The translations under genes and the position numbers were made by a program. From Cellulophaga lytica DSM 7489 (GTDB lineage: Bacteria > Bacteroidota > Bacteroidia > Flavobacteriales > Flavobacteriaceae), in NCBI RefSeq assembly GCF_000190595.1, contig NC_015167.1, positions 1,787,501 to 1,851,500 of the forward strand: 64,000 bases of DNA, in the 5' to 3' direction. The notes beneath the pieces are model-generated. The model made no database searches and was not told the origin of the DNA. It worked only from the letters and a program-made list of their open reading frames with translations. Below are positions 40,895 to 51,108 of this stretch, piece after piece; positions within the stretch are counted from its first letter, which is position 1; each line of letters begins with the position of its first letter.

Positions 40895-43800
40895 ATGAAT
40901 TTTAGAATTACGTTTATTGTAATGTTGTTTGTATGCTGTTTTAGCTACGGACAACAAACTATTACGGGTAGTGTTGTAGATGAGGGCAATACACCATTAA
41001 TGGGTGTTAGCATTGTAGTTGCTAATACTACAAATGGTACAACAACAGATTTTGATGGTAATTATACCATTAATGCTGCAAAGGGAGATGTGCTTACATT
41101 TTCATCAATGGGGTTTAAAACAAAGCAAATTACGGTTTTAAATGCTACAGTAATTAATGTTACCCTTTTAGAAGATGCTGCGGCATTAGAAGAGGTAGTG
41201 GTAACGGCTTTGGGTATAAAAAGAGAAAAAAAGGCATTGGGTTACGCTGTACAAGAAGTTAAAGGGGCTTCTTTAGAAAAAGCTAAGGAGCCTAACTTGG
41301 TAAATTCTTTAACGGGTAAAGTAGCTGGTTTAAATATTAAAAACTCTACCGACTTATTTCAGAATCCAGAAATTAGCTTAAGAGGCGCAACACCATTAGT
41401 TGTTATAGATGGTATACCAGACCGTTCTGCAGATATTTGGAAAATTAATTCTGATGATGTAGAGAGTATTAGCGTGCTTAAAGGTGCAACTGCATCTGCT
41501 CTTTATGGTTCTGCTGGTAGAAATGGTGCTATAATGATTACAAGTAAAAAAGGAGAAAAAGGAAGGTTAACTGTAACAGTTAATAGTTCAGTGCTTTTTC
41601 AACCTTCTTTTATTAAAGTACCAGATGTGCAAACAGTCTACGGTAACGGTAACCAAGGGCAATACGCATATATTAACGGTTTAGGTAGTGGCTCTGAAGG
41701 TGGTGGCTGGATTTGGGGTCCTAAAGTAGATCAATTAGATCCAAGTACAGCAAGCGGTTTTTTTGAAACTACGCAATACAATAGTCCTACAGATGCTGCT
41801 GGTAATTTAATTCCAATTCCGTTTACATCTAGAGGTGAAGATAATATCAAAGATTTTTTTCAAACAGGCTCTATACAAACCAATAACGTAAGTGTAAATT
41901 GGGGTAATGATAAAGCTAGTTATAGAATGTCTGTGTCTAATGTATACCAAAAGGGTATTGTTCCTAATACAGATTTGGGGAACACTTCTTTTACAATTGG
42001 TGGTACATTAAACCCGTCAGATAATTTTAAAGTAAGCTCTAACTTAACTTACAATAAGCAATACACAGATAATTTTCCTGAGGTTGGTTACGGACCAACA
42101 AATTATTTGTACAATTTGGTTTTGTGGACAGGTGTAGATGTAGATGTTAAAGATTTGCGTAATTATTGGAGAGAGGGACAAGAGGGGTACCAACAAAGAC
42201 ATTTTAATGTGTCATATTATAACAATCCTTACTTTCAGGCATATGAGTATGAGCGTGGTTATGATAAAGATAATGTTTACGGTAATGTTGCCTTTGAGTA
42301 TAATATTACGCCAGAACTAAGTGTTAAAAGCACAAGTGGTATAAATGTTTACAGCTTAAACAGAACGTATAAAGAGCCTAAAAGTTATGTGGGTTATGGC
42401 AATAAATCTCTTGGTAATTTTACCAATGCAGATAGTAGATATTTTGATATTATTACAGATTTTGGTTTAAAGTTTGAAAAGAACTTTTCAGATAATTTTA
42501 CACTAAAAAGTGAAGTTGCTTACTCTAATTACTATCGTAAATCTACAGCTGCAAGTACGCAAACAGATGGTTTAAATATTCCTGGTTTTTACAATTTGGC
42601 TAATAATGCAGGAGCAAGTTATATTGCATCTAACTTAGAGCAAGAAGAAGCTATAAAGAGTATTTATGGTTTTGTAGATATGTCTTTTTACAATGCATTT
42701 TACTTATCTATAACTGGTAGAAACGATAAAGTATCTACTTTACCAAAAGAAAACAATTCTTTCTTTTACCCATCTGTATCTGGATCTTTAGTTTTATCTA
42801 GCCTTTTTGATATGCCACAGGCTATTAGTTTTGCAAAATTAAGAGGTTCTTGGTCTAGAGTGTCAGAAGGTAAAATAGGAGACGATCCTTATAGTTATAT
42901 ACAAGCTTATGATAAGGGAACAACGTGGAACGGTAATACGTCAGCATCTTTTGGATCTAGCTTGCTTTCTCCTGGTTTAGAGCCAGAAACATCAGACACT
43001 TGGGAGGTTGGAGCAAATGTTAGGTTGTTTAATAATCGTTTAGGTTTAGATGTTGCTTATTTTGAAGCTAAAGATTATAATAACCTAATTTATAGTCCAA
43101 TTTCTGAAGGATCTGGGTATGAGAGTATTTTACTTAATGGAGATGAGTACAAGCGCAAGGGCTTAGAATTTGTTTTTGATGCTAAACCCATACAAACAGC
43201 TAATTTTAGTTGGGATATGCTTGTAAACTTTAGTAGGTTTAGAAGATTTCAAGAAGAAATTTACGGAGATAGAGAGCAGACAGAAGGCTTTATAAAAGTT
43301 GGTGAACGTACAGATCAAATTTATGCTAACGTATACCAGACTAATGCTAACGGAGAGGTTATTTATGAAAATGGTTTCCCTGTTGCAGATCCTTACCAGA
43401 GATATATTGGTGATGATGATCCAGACTGGACGTACGGTATTACAAATACATTTAAGTATAAAAATCTTAATTTATCGTTCTTGTTTGATGGTAGAATAGG
43501 AGGTTTAATTTACTCTACTACAAATCAAAAAATGTGGTGGGGCGGTAAACACAAAGGTACAGTAAACCAGTTTAGAGATGATGCTAATAACGGTGTTAGT
43601 TCTTATGTAGCTCCGGGAGTAAAGGTTGTAAGCGGCACAGCAACTTATGATGTTAATGGTAATATTACTAGTGATACGCGTACGTATGCTCCTAATGACG
43701 TTGCTGTTAACTACATTAACTTTATGCAGACAACTAGTAATGGTCAAAATAAAAATTACCACTATTATAAAGAGTCTTTTGTAAAGCTAAGAGAGGTTAC

Positions 43801-43987
43801 ACTAACATATAACTTTCCAAAAAAAGCATTAGCAAACACACCTATACATGAGTTTAGTTTGTCTTTAATAGGACGTAACCTTTGGTTAAATTCTGATGTG
43901 CCAAATGTAGATCCTGATTCTGGTGTAGATGCATTACAGGCTCCGTCAACTAGGAATATTGGACTTAACTTAAATGTGAAATTTTAA
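40895..43987 (+). CDS. SusC/RagA family TonB-linked outer-membrane transporter
   Basis: An outer-membrane barrel that imports an oligomer or other large nutrient with the help of TonB and the SusD-like lid lipoprotein. After a signal peptide ending near SYGQQ, a carboxypeptidase-regulatory-like domain (ITGSVVDEGNTPLMGVSIVV, TTTDFDGNYTI) is followed by the TonB-box region EEVVVTALGIKREKKALGYA. The plug has SVLKGATASALYGSAGRNGA, and the barrel continues to a C-terminal Phe (NIGLNLNVKF). The 1030-residue length is typical. It lies 28 bases after the phosphodiesterase gene and 11 bases before the SusD gene. The absence of glycoside hydrolases suggests a non-classical substrate. Confidence 0.95.
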   Translation: MNFRITFIVMLFVCCFSYGQQTITGSVVDEGNTPLMGVSIVVANTTNGTTTDFDGNYTINAAKGDVLTFSSMGFKTKQITVLNATVINVTLLEDAAALEEVVVTALGIKREKKALGYAVQEVKGASLEKAKEPNLVNSLTGKVAGLNIKNSTDLFQNPEISLRGATPLVVIDGIPDRSADIWKINSDDVESISVLKGATASALYGSAGRNGAIMITSKKGEKGRLTVTVNSSVLFQPSFIKVPDVQTVYGNGNQGQYAYINGLGSGSEGGGWIWGPKVDQLDPSTASGFFETTQYNSPTDAAGNLIPIPFTSRGEDNIKDFFQTGSIQTNNVSVNWGNDKASYRMSVSNVYQKGIVPNTDLGNTSFTIGGTLNPSDNFKVSSNLTYNKQYTDNFPEVGYGPTNYLYNLVLWTGVDVDVKDLRNYWREGQEGYQQRHFNVSYYNNPYFQAYEYERGYDKDNVYGNVAFEYNITPELSVKSTSGINVYSLNRTYKEPKSYVGYGNKSLGNFTNADSRYFDIITDFGLKFEKNFSDNFTLKSEVAYSNYYRKSTAASTQTDGLNIPGFYNLANNAGASYIASNLEQEEAIKSIYGFVDMSFYNAFYLSITGRNDKVSTLPKENNSFFYPSVSGSLVLSSLFDMPQAISFAKLRGSWSRVSEGKIGDDPYSYIQAYDKGTTWNGNTSASFGSSLLSPGLEPETSDTWEVGANVRLFNNRLGLDVAYFEAKDYNNLIYSPISEGSGYESILLNGDEYKRKGLEFVFDAKPIQTANFSWDMLVNFSRFRRFQEEIYGDREQTEGFIKVGERTDQIYANVYQTNANGEVIYENGFPVADPYQRYIGDDDPDWTYGITNTFKYKNLNLSFLFDGRIGGLIYSTTNQKMWWGGKHKGTVNQFRDDANNGVSSYVAPGVKVVSGTATYDVNGNITSDTRTYAPNDVAVNYINFMQTTSNGQNKNYHYYKESFVKLREVTLTYNFPKKALANTPIHEFSLSLIGRNLWLNSDVPNVDPDSGVDALQAPSTRNIGLNLNVKF

Positions 43988-43998
43988 ATAAAAGCATA

Positions 43999-45444
43999 AT
44001 GAAAAAATTTAGTATATACATTTTATGTGCAATTTTCTTTACAGTAAGTTGTACAGATATAGAAGAGTTGCAAGATGATCCTAACAGAGCAACAGCAGTT
44101 AGTCCAGATTTATTGCTAACTAACATTCAAACACTAGCATTTAATACTGTTAGTTTAAATAGTGCTTTAGCAAGTAGATATTTAGCATTTACAGACGGTG
44201 TTAATGAAAATCAATATTACAATTGGCAACAAGCTTCTTTTGCTAATTATGACAATATAAAGCAAGTTCATAAAATGATAGAAGAGAGCCAGAACGCAGA
44301 GTCTGAGGTTTATGCTATTTTGGGCAAGTTTTTTAACTCGTACTTTATAACAGAGCTTACATTAGTTTTTGGTGATGTTCCTTACAGTCAGGCTATTGGT
44401 GTAGATGAACAAATTTATGCGCCTGTATATGACACACAAGAAGAAATTTTTTTAAAGGTGTTAACAGATTTAAAATCGGCTTCTAACGAGCTTGCTGCTA
44501 ATGATGAACTTATTTTGGGTGATGTAATTTACAATGGTGATAAACTACAATGGCAAAAGTTAATTAACTCTTACTACTTAAGAGTTTTGTTAATGTTATC
44601 TAATAAAACAGATGTTGCATCCTTAAACGTTGTAGGTAGGTTTAAAGAGGTTGTAGATAACCCAAGTAAATATCCTTTGTTTAGTTCTAATAATGACAAC
44701 GGTGCATTAACTTTTGTAAACATACAAAACAACCGTTACCCATTATTTAACAACAACAACTTGCAAACTGCATATTATTTAGAAGAGTCTTTTGTAAATA
44801 AGTTGAAAACTTTAGAAGACCCAAGGTTATTTGTTTTTGCAGAAAAAATGCCAAGTGCTTCTGCGTTAGATGAAACAGATTTTAATGCCTATGGAGGCTT
44901 ATATGGTAGTGCTGTTTTTAGTGATAACGCAGCAAAGGCAGTAGCTGGTAATGCATCTAGAATTGCTCCAAGGTATTATAATGACCCTGTTAATGAGTCT
45001 AGCTTGTTAATTGGTTATGCAGAGCTACAATTTATTTTAGCAGAAGCTGTAACTAAAGGATGGATTTCTGGTGATGCTTCTGCGTATTATACAGAGGGTA
45101 TTAAGGCATCTATGGAATTTTATGGTATTACAAATACTGATGATTATTTGGCAAACCCAAATGTGCAACTTAATGCTACAAACCCTATAGAGAGTATTGC
45201 AACTCAAAAACACATAGCGTTGTTTTTAAATACTGGTTGGCAAATGTTTTATGACCAGCGTAGAACTGGTTATCCGGAGTTTAATGTAGACGGAGGCGGT
45301 ACATTAAACGAAGCTAGAATACCAAAAAGATGGTTGTATCCAACAAGTGAGTCTACTAATAACCCTAAAAATTTAGAGGAAGCTATTAATAGACAGTTTA
45401 CTACTGGTGATAATATTAATTCACAAATGTGGATTTTAAAGTAA
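43999..45444 (+). CDS. SusD/RagB family nutrient-binding outer-membrane lipoprotein
   Basis: The surface lid that partners the SusC-like transporter. The lipoprotein signal ends at FFTVSC (Cys18). The family start DIEELQDDPNRATAVSPDLL and the helical repeats (FNSYFITELTLVFGDVPYSQ, YAELQFILAEAVTKGW) identify the SusD-like group of about 480 residues (Pfam SusD-like_2 type). The C-terminal motif ARIPKRWLYPTSES is characteristic. It is the last gene of the operon, followed by a terminator. Ligand specificity cannot be read from sequence. Confidence 0.93.
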   Translation: MKKFSIYILCAIFFTVSCTDIEELQDDPNRATAVSPDLLLTNIQTLAFNTVSLNSALASRYLAFTDGVNENQYYNWQQASFANYDNIKQVHKMIEESQNAESEVYAILGKFFNSYFITELTLVFGDVPYSQAIGVDEQIYAPVYDTQEEIFLKVLTDLKSASNELAANDELILGDVIYNGDKLQWQKLINSYYLRVLLMLSNKTDVASLNVVGRFKEVVDNPSKYPLFSSNNDNGALTFVNIQNNRYPLFNNNNLQTAYYLEESFVNKLKTLEDPRLFVFAEKMPSASALDETDFNAYGGLYGSAVFSDNAAKAVAGNASRIAPRYYNDPVNESSLLIGYAELQFILAEAVTKGWISGDASAYYTEGIKASMEFYGITNTDDYLANPNVQLNATNPIESIATQKHIALFLNTGWQMFYDQRRTGYPEFNVDGGGTLNEARIPKRWLYPTSESTNNPKNLEEAINRQFTTGDNINSQMWILK

Positions 45445-45486
45445 GGTATTTACATACGTTTATAAATATCGTTTTTTAGTTTGTTT

Positions 45487-45518
45487 AACTAGCACCTTGT
45501 TTTGGTGCTAGTTTTTCA
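45487..45518 (+). terminator. Terminator after the susCD operon
   Basis: AACTAGCACC pairs with GGTGCTAGTT around a 7-base loop, followed by five T. Confidence 0.8.
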
Positions 45519-45659
45519 TTTTATAAAAGTAAGTATTTGTAAATTAAGTTGTTACTATATCGTTATAGTGGCTTTATTTTTGTGTTATAACAAAATATTA
45601 ACACTTTTATCTTGCATTTGGTTTGTATAAATGTATGTTGTTGGTAAACAATTTCAATT

Positions 45660-45851
45660 ATGAAGATTATACAAGTCAAAAGAAAAAGCAAAGTAGAAAA
45701 GCGATACACCAAAAGAATGGGGCAACTTGCGGCTAAAGTAACCTACGTAAAGAAATACGTTTTAGGAATTCCTGTAAAAACCTTGTACAAGTATAGACAA
45801 ACGTATTATGGGGAAATTAAAGACTGTAAAGATTGCCATTTATTTGTTTAA
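45660..45851 (+). CDS. Small basic protein of unknown function
   Basis: A 63-residue, strongly basic protein (MKIIQVKRKSKVEKRYTKRM) with many Lys, Arg and Tyr and a C-terminal CKDCHLF motif that could bind a metal. There is no signal peptide or membrane segment. No family was recognised. A strong terminator follows 17 bases after the stop, and about 200 bases of gene-free sequence lie upstream, which supports a separate small gene. The basic charge would fit nucleic-acid binding, but that is only a suggestion. Confidence 0.6.
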   Translation: MKIIQVKRKSKVEKRYTKRMGQLAAKVTYVKKYVLGIPVKTLYKYRQTYYGEIKDCKDCHLFV

Positions 45852-45867
45852 TAAGTAAACAAAAAAT

Positions 45868-45904
45868 AAAAAACCCAGAGAATTTAAATTCTCTGGGTTT
45901 TTTA
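45868..45904. terminator. Bidirectional terminator
   Basis: AAAACCCAGAGAATTT and AAATTCTCTGGGTTTT form a 16-bp perfect stem, which can only fold by giving up the central AT pairs to the loop, with A and T runs outside. It separates two convergent small genes. Confidence 0.85.
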
Positions 45905-45926
45905 ATGGGTTTTATTTAAGTAGTAA

Positions 45927-46277
45927 TTAGTTTACTACTAATGTTCCCTCGTTATTCCATTTTGTAACATTGGCAATTTTACTGTTTTTGTAATCTACCT
46001 CGTTTAATTCTGTTTTATTCCAAAAAAACCATTTTCCGGTTTTTTTACCTTCAGTATAATTACCCGTTGCTATTTTTTTACCTTCTTCATTAAACATAGT
46101 CCACTCACCGTGTAATTTACCATTTAAAAAGTGTCCAACTTGTGCAACCTCTCCGTTAGAGTGAAAATAAGTTGCTTTTACTTTGTTATCTGCTTTTTCA
46201 AAAACTGGTTTTGTACTTTGTGCGTTAACTATTGCTATTGAGAATATAAATGCGAATACTAGTGCTATTTTTTTCAT
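45927..46277 (-). CDS. Secreted MORN-repeat (YwqK-like) protein
   Basis: A 116-residue protein with a signal peptide (residues 1-19, ending IVNAQ) and three to four MORN-like repeats: FHSNGEVAQVGHFLNGKLHG, EWTMFNEEGKKIATGNYTEG, and KKTGKWFFWNKTELNEVDYK. Such proteins are often labelled YwqK-family antitoxins, but here the export signal and the lack of an adjacent toxin argue against an antitoxin role. It probably works in the periplasm or at the cell surface. The gene is alone and has a terminator downstream. Confidence 0.75.
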   Translation of the reverse strand: MKKIALVFAFIFSIAIVNAQSTKPVFEKADNKVKATYFHSNGEVAQVGHFLNGKLHGEWTMFNEEGKKIATGNYTEGKKTGKWFFWNKTELNEVDYKNSKIANVTKWNNEGTLVVN

Positions 46278-46435
46278 GATATGTAGGTTTTAATTTTTAA
46301 TTTCTTAACATTAACGATATAAAGATACATTTTATTTTACAATAAATACGCTTTAAGTTAACATTAAATTTACATTAAAGATGCAAAACGCTGATAATCA
46401 GTTATTTGATTATTTTTAACACTTAACATACAACG

Positions 46436-46464
46436 ATAAAAAAAGCGGCTCATAGGCCGCTTTT
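46436..46464 (-). terminator. Terminator of the TonB receptor gene
   Basis: AAAAGCGGCT and GGCCGCTTTT form a stem around CATA with a T-rich run on the minus strand, about 20 bases after the receptor stop. Confidence 0.75.
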
Positions 46465-46485
46465 AAATTTAAAGTTTAAATTTTT

Positions 46486-49119
46486 TTAAAAACTGTAGTT
46501 CATTCCTAAGCTAAAGTTAGTACCAAATTGTCCACCTTGTTGTACCTCAGAAGAGTACTGAAATCTTCCACCAGCTTCAGCTGTATTTGTAGTTGCTAAA
46601 GTTTTGTCTGGGTAAACATCAAATAAGTTATTAATAGTACCAGTAAAACTAAGTTTGTCTGTTACTTTGTAGCTTAAATTTAAGTCTGTAACCAACATAG
46701 AAGATAAATCTTGATCTATACCTCCTGTTTCTGGAGCAGTAACAGTTACCTTGCCAAAAAGAGTGTTATTTAAACCAATGTTAAATTTGTCAGTGTCATA
46801 ATCCATACCTAAAATAAATTTAGACCTAGGTCTAGAATTTGTAATTAAACCTTTTTCTTCTCTTGTAAAAATATTATAGCCATTATCTGCAAGAACTTGA
46901 GGAGTCTCAATAGCATCAATTGTAGTTTCGTTAACATTGGCAGCTAAACTCACATTAAATCTACCTTGTCCCATATCTATACCTCTATAATTAAGTACAA
47001 AATCTGCTCCCGTAGTTTTTGTGTCGCCAGCATTAATAAAGAACTGAAGAGCTACCACATTATTGTCTATAAGAATTTGTTCTACAGGGTTTGTACTTGC
47101 ATCATCTCCATCATAACCAATTTGTGAAGAAAATAGTACTCTATCATCTACGTGTATTTGGTAAAAATCTATAGATGCAGAAAACTTAGGATTTATTTTA
47201 TACGTAAAACCAGCAGAAATATTTCTAGAAGTTTCAGCAAATAAGCTAGGTACACCTAAGGCTTGTACAGCAGAATTGTTATTAGCAAGTGTTCCTTGTA
47301 ATACAGGCTCTGGAGAACCATCAACAATAATGTATTGGCTATTTGTTAGGTAACGTTGGTGTAAGGTTGGGGCTCTAAAACCAGTACTGTATGAGCCTCT
47401 AATAGCCCCTTTATCTCCTAATTTATAGCGGCCAAACACTTTCCAAGAAAAGTTGTCTCCAAAATCTGAGAAGTCTTCATATCTACCAGCTAATCCTAAT
47501 AAAAGATCTTCGGTAATATCATAATCTAATCCGGCATAAAAAGCGATATTATCTCTGTTCCACTTTCCAGCTTCGTCTGGCTTAATACCAGCAAAAGAAT
47601 CAGACCCGCCTTTGTAATATGATAAAGGGTTTCCTTCAATTGCTTCATAATATTCCTTTTTGTATTCTACCCCAAAAGAAGATGTTAATTGCTCTGTAAA
47701 AGCATTAGCAAAATCTAGGTTCATTACAACATTGCTCAATGTATATCCACCTGGTTTAAAAGTTCTAGGTGAAGTTCCGTTATCAGCTAAATAGTCACGA
47801 TTTACAGAGTTATTTACAGTATAATCTACACTGTTAGAGCCATAAGTAACACTTGCATCTGCATTAAAAGTGTCTGTAATATCAAACTTTACACCTAAGG
47901 CATTGATGTGGTCATCAATTTGTGCTTCAAAACTTGGTTGGTAACCTACAAAATCTTCAGACCTTGTTAAAAATTCAGAATCAGCAACGCCTCTTCTCCA
48001 GTAAGGAGCTCTGTAATATGCAAAACTACGTCCCTTTCTGGTAGAGTATCCATGAAAAGAGTACAGTTCTGCATTTTCACCTAATGGATGCCCCAGGTTA
48101 ACAAATAAATCTCCTTTTTCTAAATCTGGCTGTCCAACTTTCATTCCTAATTCAGGATTTTCAGTAGCCCATTGTATTTCATTTGGTCTAGCATCTGCAG
48201 GTAAATCTGCAATACCAGGAGAACCAGCTCTGTTTGTTAGTTGTTGGTTATAGTAACCCAATGTTAGGTTTATAAACCCGCCGTCACCAAAATTAAAAGC
48301 AGTGTTAGCATCTGCAGCAAAGTTAAAGCCATCTCCTTGAGACGTAATACCTGTTCTGGCAGATACTGTTGTGTATTTGGCGTTTTTCTTTAATACCATA
48401 TTAATTACACCGGCAATGGCATCAGAACCATATTGTGCAGAAGCACCATCCCTTAATACTTCTACTCTTTCTATAGCAGCAGTAGGTATACTTTTTAGAT
48501 CTACCCCAACTTCACCTTTACCTGGTGTTCTGTTTAAGTAAACCTGTGCACTTTGGTTTTTACGTTTTCCGTTAACAAGAACTAAAGTTCTACTAGGACC
48601 TAAGCCACGTAAATCTGCTGGATCATAATGCGCTGTTGCATCAGAAATTGCTTGTGTTTGTGCATTAAATGAAGGTACTTTAAAAGTAAGCATCCTATCT
48701 ACCGTAGGTTTTCCGCTACTTGTAAGTTCTGCTACGCCTATATTATCTATTGGCACAGGAGAATCTAAAATAGTCCTAGGTTTAGATCTGTTACCTGTTA
48801 ATACTACTTCATCTAAAGCCAAACCCTCTTGTAAAGTCATATTAACTTTACCTGCGGCGTTAACAACAATTTCTTTGGTATTAAAGCCTATAGAAGAAAA
48901 AACTAATGTTGCAGGAAAACTCTCTGCAGTAATGCTGTAATTACCATCAAAATCTGTGGTTGTTCCGGTTGTTGTTCCTTTAATAATGATGTTTACTCCT
49001 GGTAAAAGTTCATTGTTTTGGTCTGTTACTGTTCCACTTATCTCACCCTGCGCCATAGCAAACAAAGGGGAAACAAGGAAAACTAAACCAAGTAGTTTTC
49101 TTGATAAATAATTTTTCAT
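46486..49119 (-). CDS. TonB-dependent outer-membrane receptor
   Basis: An 877-residue outer-membrane import receptor. A signal peptide (residues 1-23) is followed by a carboxypeptidase-regulatory-like domain (GEISGTVTDQNNELLPGVNI, TTDFDGNYSI) and the TonB-box region DEVVLTGNRSKPRTILDSPV. The plug carries DLRGLGPSRTLVLVNGKRKN and VEVLRDGASAQYGSDAIAGV, and the barrel ends in NFSLGMNYSF with a terminal Phe. No SusD partner is next to it, so it resembles receptors for siderophores, vitamins or small organic ligands. The ligand is unknown. It is divergent from aspS. Confidence 0.93.
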   Translation of the reverse strand: MKNYLSRKLLGLVFLVSPLFAMAQGEISGTVTDQNNELLPGVNIIIKGTTTGTTTDFDGNYSITAESFPATLVFSSIGFNTKEIVVNAAGKVNMTLQEGLALDEVVLTGNRSKPRTILDSPVPIDNIGVAELTSSGKPTVDRMLTFKVPSFNAQTQAISDATAHYDPADLRGLGPSRTLVLVNGKRKNQSAQVYLNRTPGKGEVGVDLKSIPTAAIERVEVLRDGASAQYGSDAIAGVINMVLKKNAKYTTVSARTGITSQGDGFNFAADANTAFNFGDGGFINLTLGYYNQQLTNRAGSPGIADLPADARPNEIQWATENPELGMKVGQPDLEKGDLFVNLGHPLGENAELYSFHGYSTRKGRSFAYYRAPYWRRGVADSEFLTRSEDFVGYQPSFEAQIDDHINALGVKFDITDTFNADASVTYGSNSVDYTVNNSVNRDYLADNGTSPRTFKPGGYTLSNVVMNLDFANAFTEQLTSSFGVEYKKEYYEAIEGNPLSYYKGGSDSFAGIKPDEAGKWNRDNIAFYAGLDYDITEDLLLGLAGRYEDFSDFGDNFSWKVFGRYKLGDKGAIRGSYSTGFRAPTLHQRYLTNSQYIIVDGSPEPVLQGTLANNNSAVQALGVPSLFAETSRNISAGFTYKINPKFSASIDFYQIHVDDRVLFSSQIGYDGDDASTNPVEQILIDNNVVALQFFINAGDTKTTGADFVLNYRGIDMGQGRFNVSLAANVNETTIDAIETPQVLADNGYNIFTREEKGLITNSRPRSKFILGMDYDTDKFNIGLNNTLFGKVTVTAPETGGIDQDLSSMLVTDLNLSYKVTDKLSFTGTINNLFDVYPDKTLATTNTAEAGGRFQYSSEVQQGGQFGTNFSLGMNYSF

Positions 49120-49301
49120 TTAATTAAGTGTTTTATTAGTTATATGACAAGATAATGACATTTTTGCCACATAAACAAATAAAAAATTAACAAATGTTAG
49201 TTTTTAACACATATAATTTAAGTTTTTATTTATAGTTTTTTTCTTACTATATACTATTTTTTTAAATCACATATAGTTTTTAAGTTAATGAGATACTTTT
49301 A

Positions 49302-49309
49302 TACCTTTG
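49302..49309 (+). promoter_or_regulatory. -7 box (TACCTTTG) of aspS
   Basis: TACCTTTG matches TAnnTTTG and ends 25 bases before the aspS start. No clear TTG at the usual distance was found. Confidence 0.45.
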
Positions 49310-49334
49310 CTACTTTCAACTTTAGCTATTAAAA

Positions 49335-51089
49335 ATGTATAGAAGTCACAATTGTGGAGAATTAAACGCAACTCATATAAATACAGAGGTTACACTTTCT
49401 GGTTGGGTGCAAAAGTCAAGAGATAAAGGTTTTATTGTATGGGTAGATTTACGTGATCGTTACGGTGTTACTCAGTTGGTTTTTGATGAAGAGCGTACAA
49501 GTAAAGAAATGATGGAGCGTGCCCAAAAATTAGGGCGTGAGTTTGTAATACAAGTTAAAGGTAAGGTAATAGAAAGGGCTTCTAAAAACCCTAATATGCC
49601 TACTGGAGAAATAGAAATTCTAGTATCTGAATTAACTATTTTAAACAAGGCTATTGTACCACCATTTACAATTGAAGATGAAACTGATGGTGGTGAAGAT
49701 TTACGTATGAAATATCGTTACCTAGATATTCGTAGAAACCCTGTAAAAAACAATCTTATTTTTAGGAGTAAGGTTTCTATGGAAGTGCGTAATTTTTTGT
49801 CAAATAATGGATTTATAGAGGTAGAAACACCTTATTTAATAAAATCTACACCAGAAGGTGCTAGAGATTTTGTGGTTCCTAGTCGTATGAACGAGGGTGA
49901 GTTTTATGCTTTGCCACAATCGCCACAAACCTTTAAGCAGTTGCTTATGGTAGGTGGTATGGATAAATATTTTCAGATTGTAAAATGTTTTAGAGATGAA
50001 GATTTGCGAGCAGATCGCCAGCCAGAGTTTACGCAAATTGACTGTGAAATGGCTTTTGTTGAGCAAGAAGATATTTTAAACATTTTTGAAAACTTAACAC
50101 GCCACCTTTTAAAAGAAATTAATGGTGTAGAAGTAGATAAGTTTCCTAGAATGTTGTTTGATGATGCTATGCGCTTGTATGGTAATGATAAACCAGACAT
50201 TAGATTTGGAATGGAATTTGGCGAGCTAAATGATATAGCACAACATAAAGATTTTGGTGTTTTTAATAATGCAGAGTTAGTTGTTGGTATTGCTGTGCCA
50301 GGTGGTAACGCGTACACTAGAAAAGAAATAGATAAATTAATAGACTGGGTAAAGCGTCCGCAAGTTGGTGCTTTAGGTATGGTTTATTCTCGTTGCAATG
50401 ATGATGGTTCTTTTAAATCTTCTGTAGATAAATTTTATGACCAAGAAGATCTTGCTAAATGGGCAGAACGAACAGGTGCTAAACCAGGAGACTTGGTTTG
50501 TGTGCTTTCTGGGCCAGCAAATAAAGTAAGAGCGCAACTAAGTGCTTTACGTATGGAACTTGCAGAACGTTTGGGCTTACGTAAACCAAATGAGTTTGCA
50601 CCATTGTGGGTTATAGACTTTCCTTTATTAGAGTTAGATGAAGAAACAGGGCATTACCATGCAATGCACCACCCGTTCACATCACCTAAACCAGGTCAAT
50701 TAGAGCTTTTAGATACAGATCCAGGTGCTGTAAAAGCCAATGCATACGATTTGGTTTTAAATGGAAACGAAATTGGAGGAGGATCTATACGTATACACGA
50801 TAAAGAAACGCAAGCTACAATGTTTAAGCACTTAGGCTTTACACCAGAAGAAGCTAAAGAGCAATTTGGCTTTTTAATGGATGCTTTTCAATATGGAGCA
50901 CCACCACACGGAGGTTTAGCTTTTGGTTTGGATAGGTTAGTATCTATTTTAGGAGGGCAAGAAACAATTAGAGACTTTATTGCTTTCCCTAAAAACAATA
51001 GCGGTAGAGATGTTATGATAGATGCTCCTGCTGCAATTGATGATGAACAACTAAAAGAACTAAGCTTACAAGTAACAGTTAACAAATAG
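49335..51089 (+). CDS. aspS: Aspartyl-tRNA synthetase
   Basis: Charges tRNA-Asp with aspartate in the cytosol; a class IIb aminoacyl-tRNA synthetase. The N-terminal OB-fold anticodon-binding domain ([20 protein letters not shown]) is followed by the catalytic domain with motif 2 ([18 protein letters not shown]) and motif 3 ([16 protein letters not shown]), and the bacterial GAD insertion between them. The 584-residue length agrees with the bacterial-type enzyme. Whether it also charges tRNA-Asn is not decided here. A clc-type channel gene follows after 19 bases and may be co-transcribed. Confidence 0.97.
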   Translation: MYRSHNCGELNATHINTEVTLSGWVQKSRDKGFIVWVDLRDRYGVTQLVFDEERTSKEMMERAQKLGREFVIQVKGKVIERASKNPNMPTGEIEILVSELTILNKAIVPPFTIEDETDGGEDLRMKYRYLDIRRNPVKNNLIFRSKVSMEVRNFLSNNGFIEVETPYLIKSTPEGARDFVVPSRMNEGEFYALPQSPQTFKQLLMVGGMDKYFQIVKCFRDEDLRADRQPEFTQIDCEMAFVEQEDILNIFENLTRHLLKEINGVEVDKFPRMLFDDAMRLYGNDKPDIRFGMEFGELNDIAQHKDFGVFNNAELVVGIAVPGGNAYTRKEIDKLIDWVKRPQVGALGMVYSRCNDDGSFKSSVDKFYDQEDLAKWAERTGAKPGDLVCVLSGPANKVRAQLSALRMELAERLGLRKPNEFAPLWVIDFPLLELDEETGHYHAMHHPFTSPKPGQLELLDTDPGAVKANAYDLVLNGNEIGGGSIRIHDKETQATMFKHLGFTPEEAKEQFGFLMDAFQYGAPPHGGLAFGLDRLVSILGGQETIRDFIAFPKNNSGRDVMIDAPAAIDDEQLKELSLQVTVNK

Positions 51090-51108
51090 GAATTTAAAAA
51101 GCTACGTA

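Noticed and set aside
45927-46277. Antitoxin of a toxin-antitoxin pair (YwqK label)
   Set aside because: The protein has a signal peptide and MORN repeats, and no toxin gene is adjacent.
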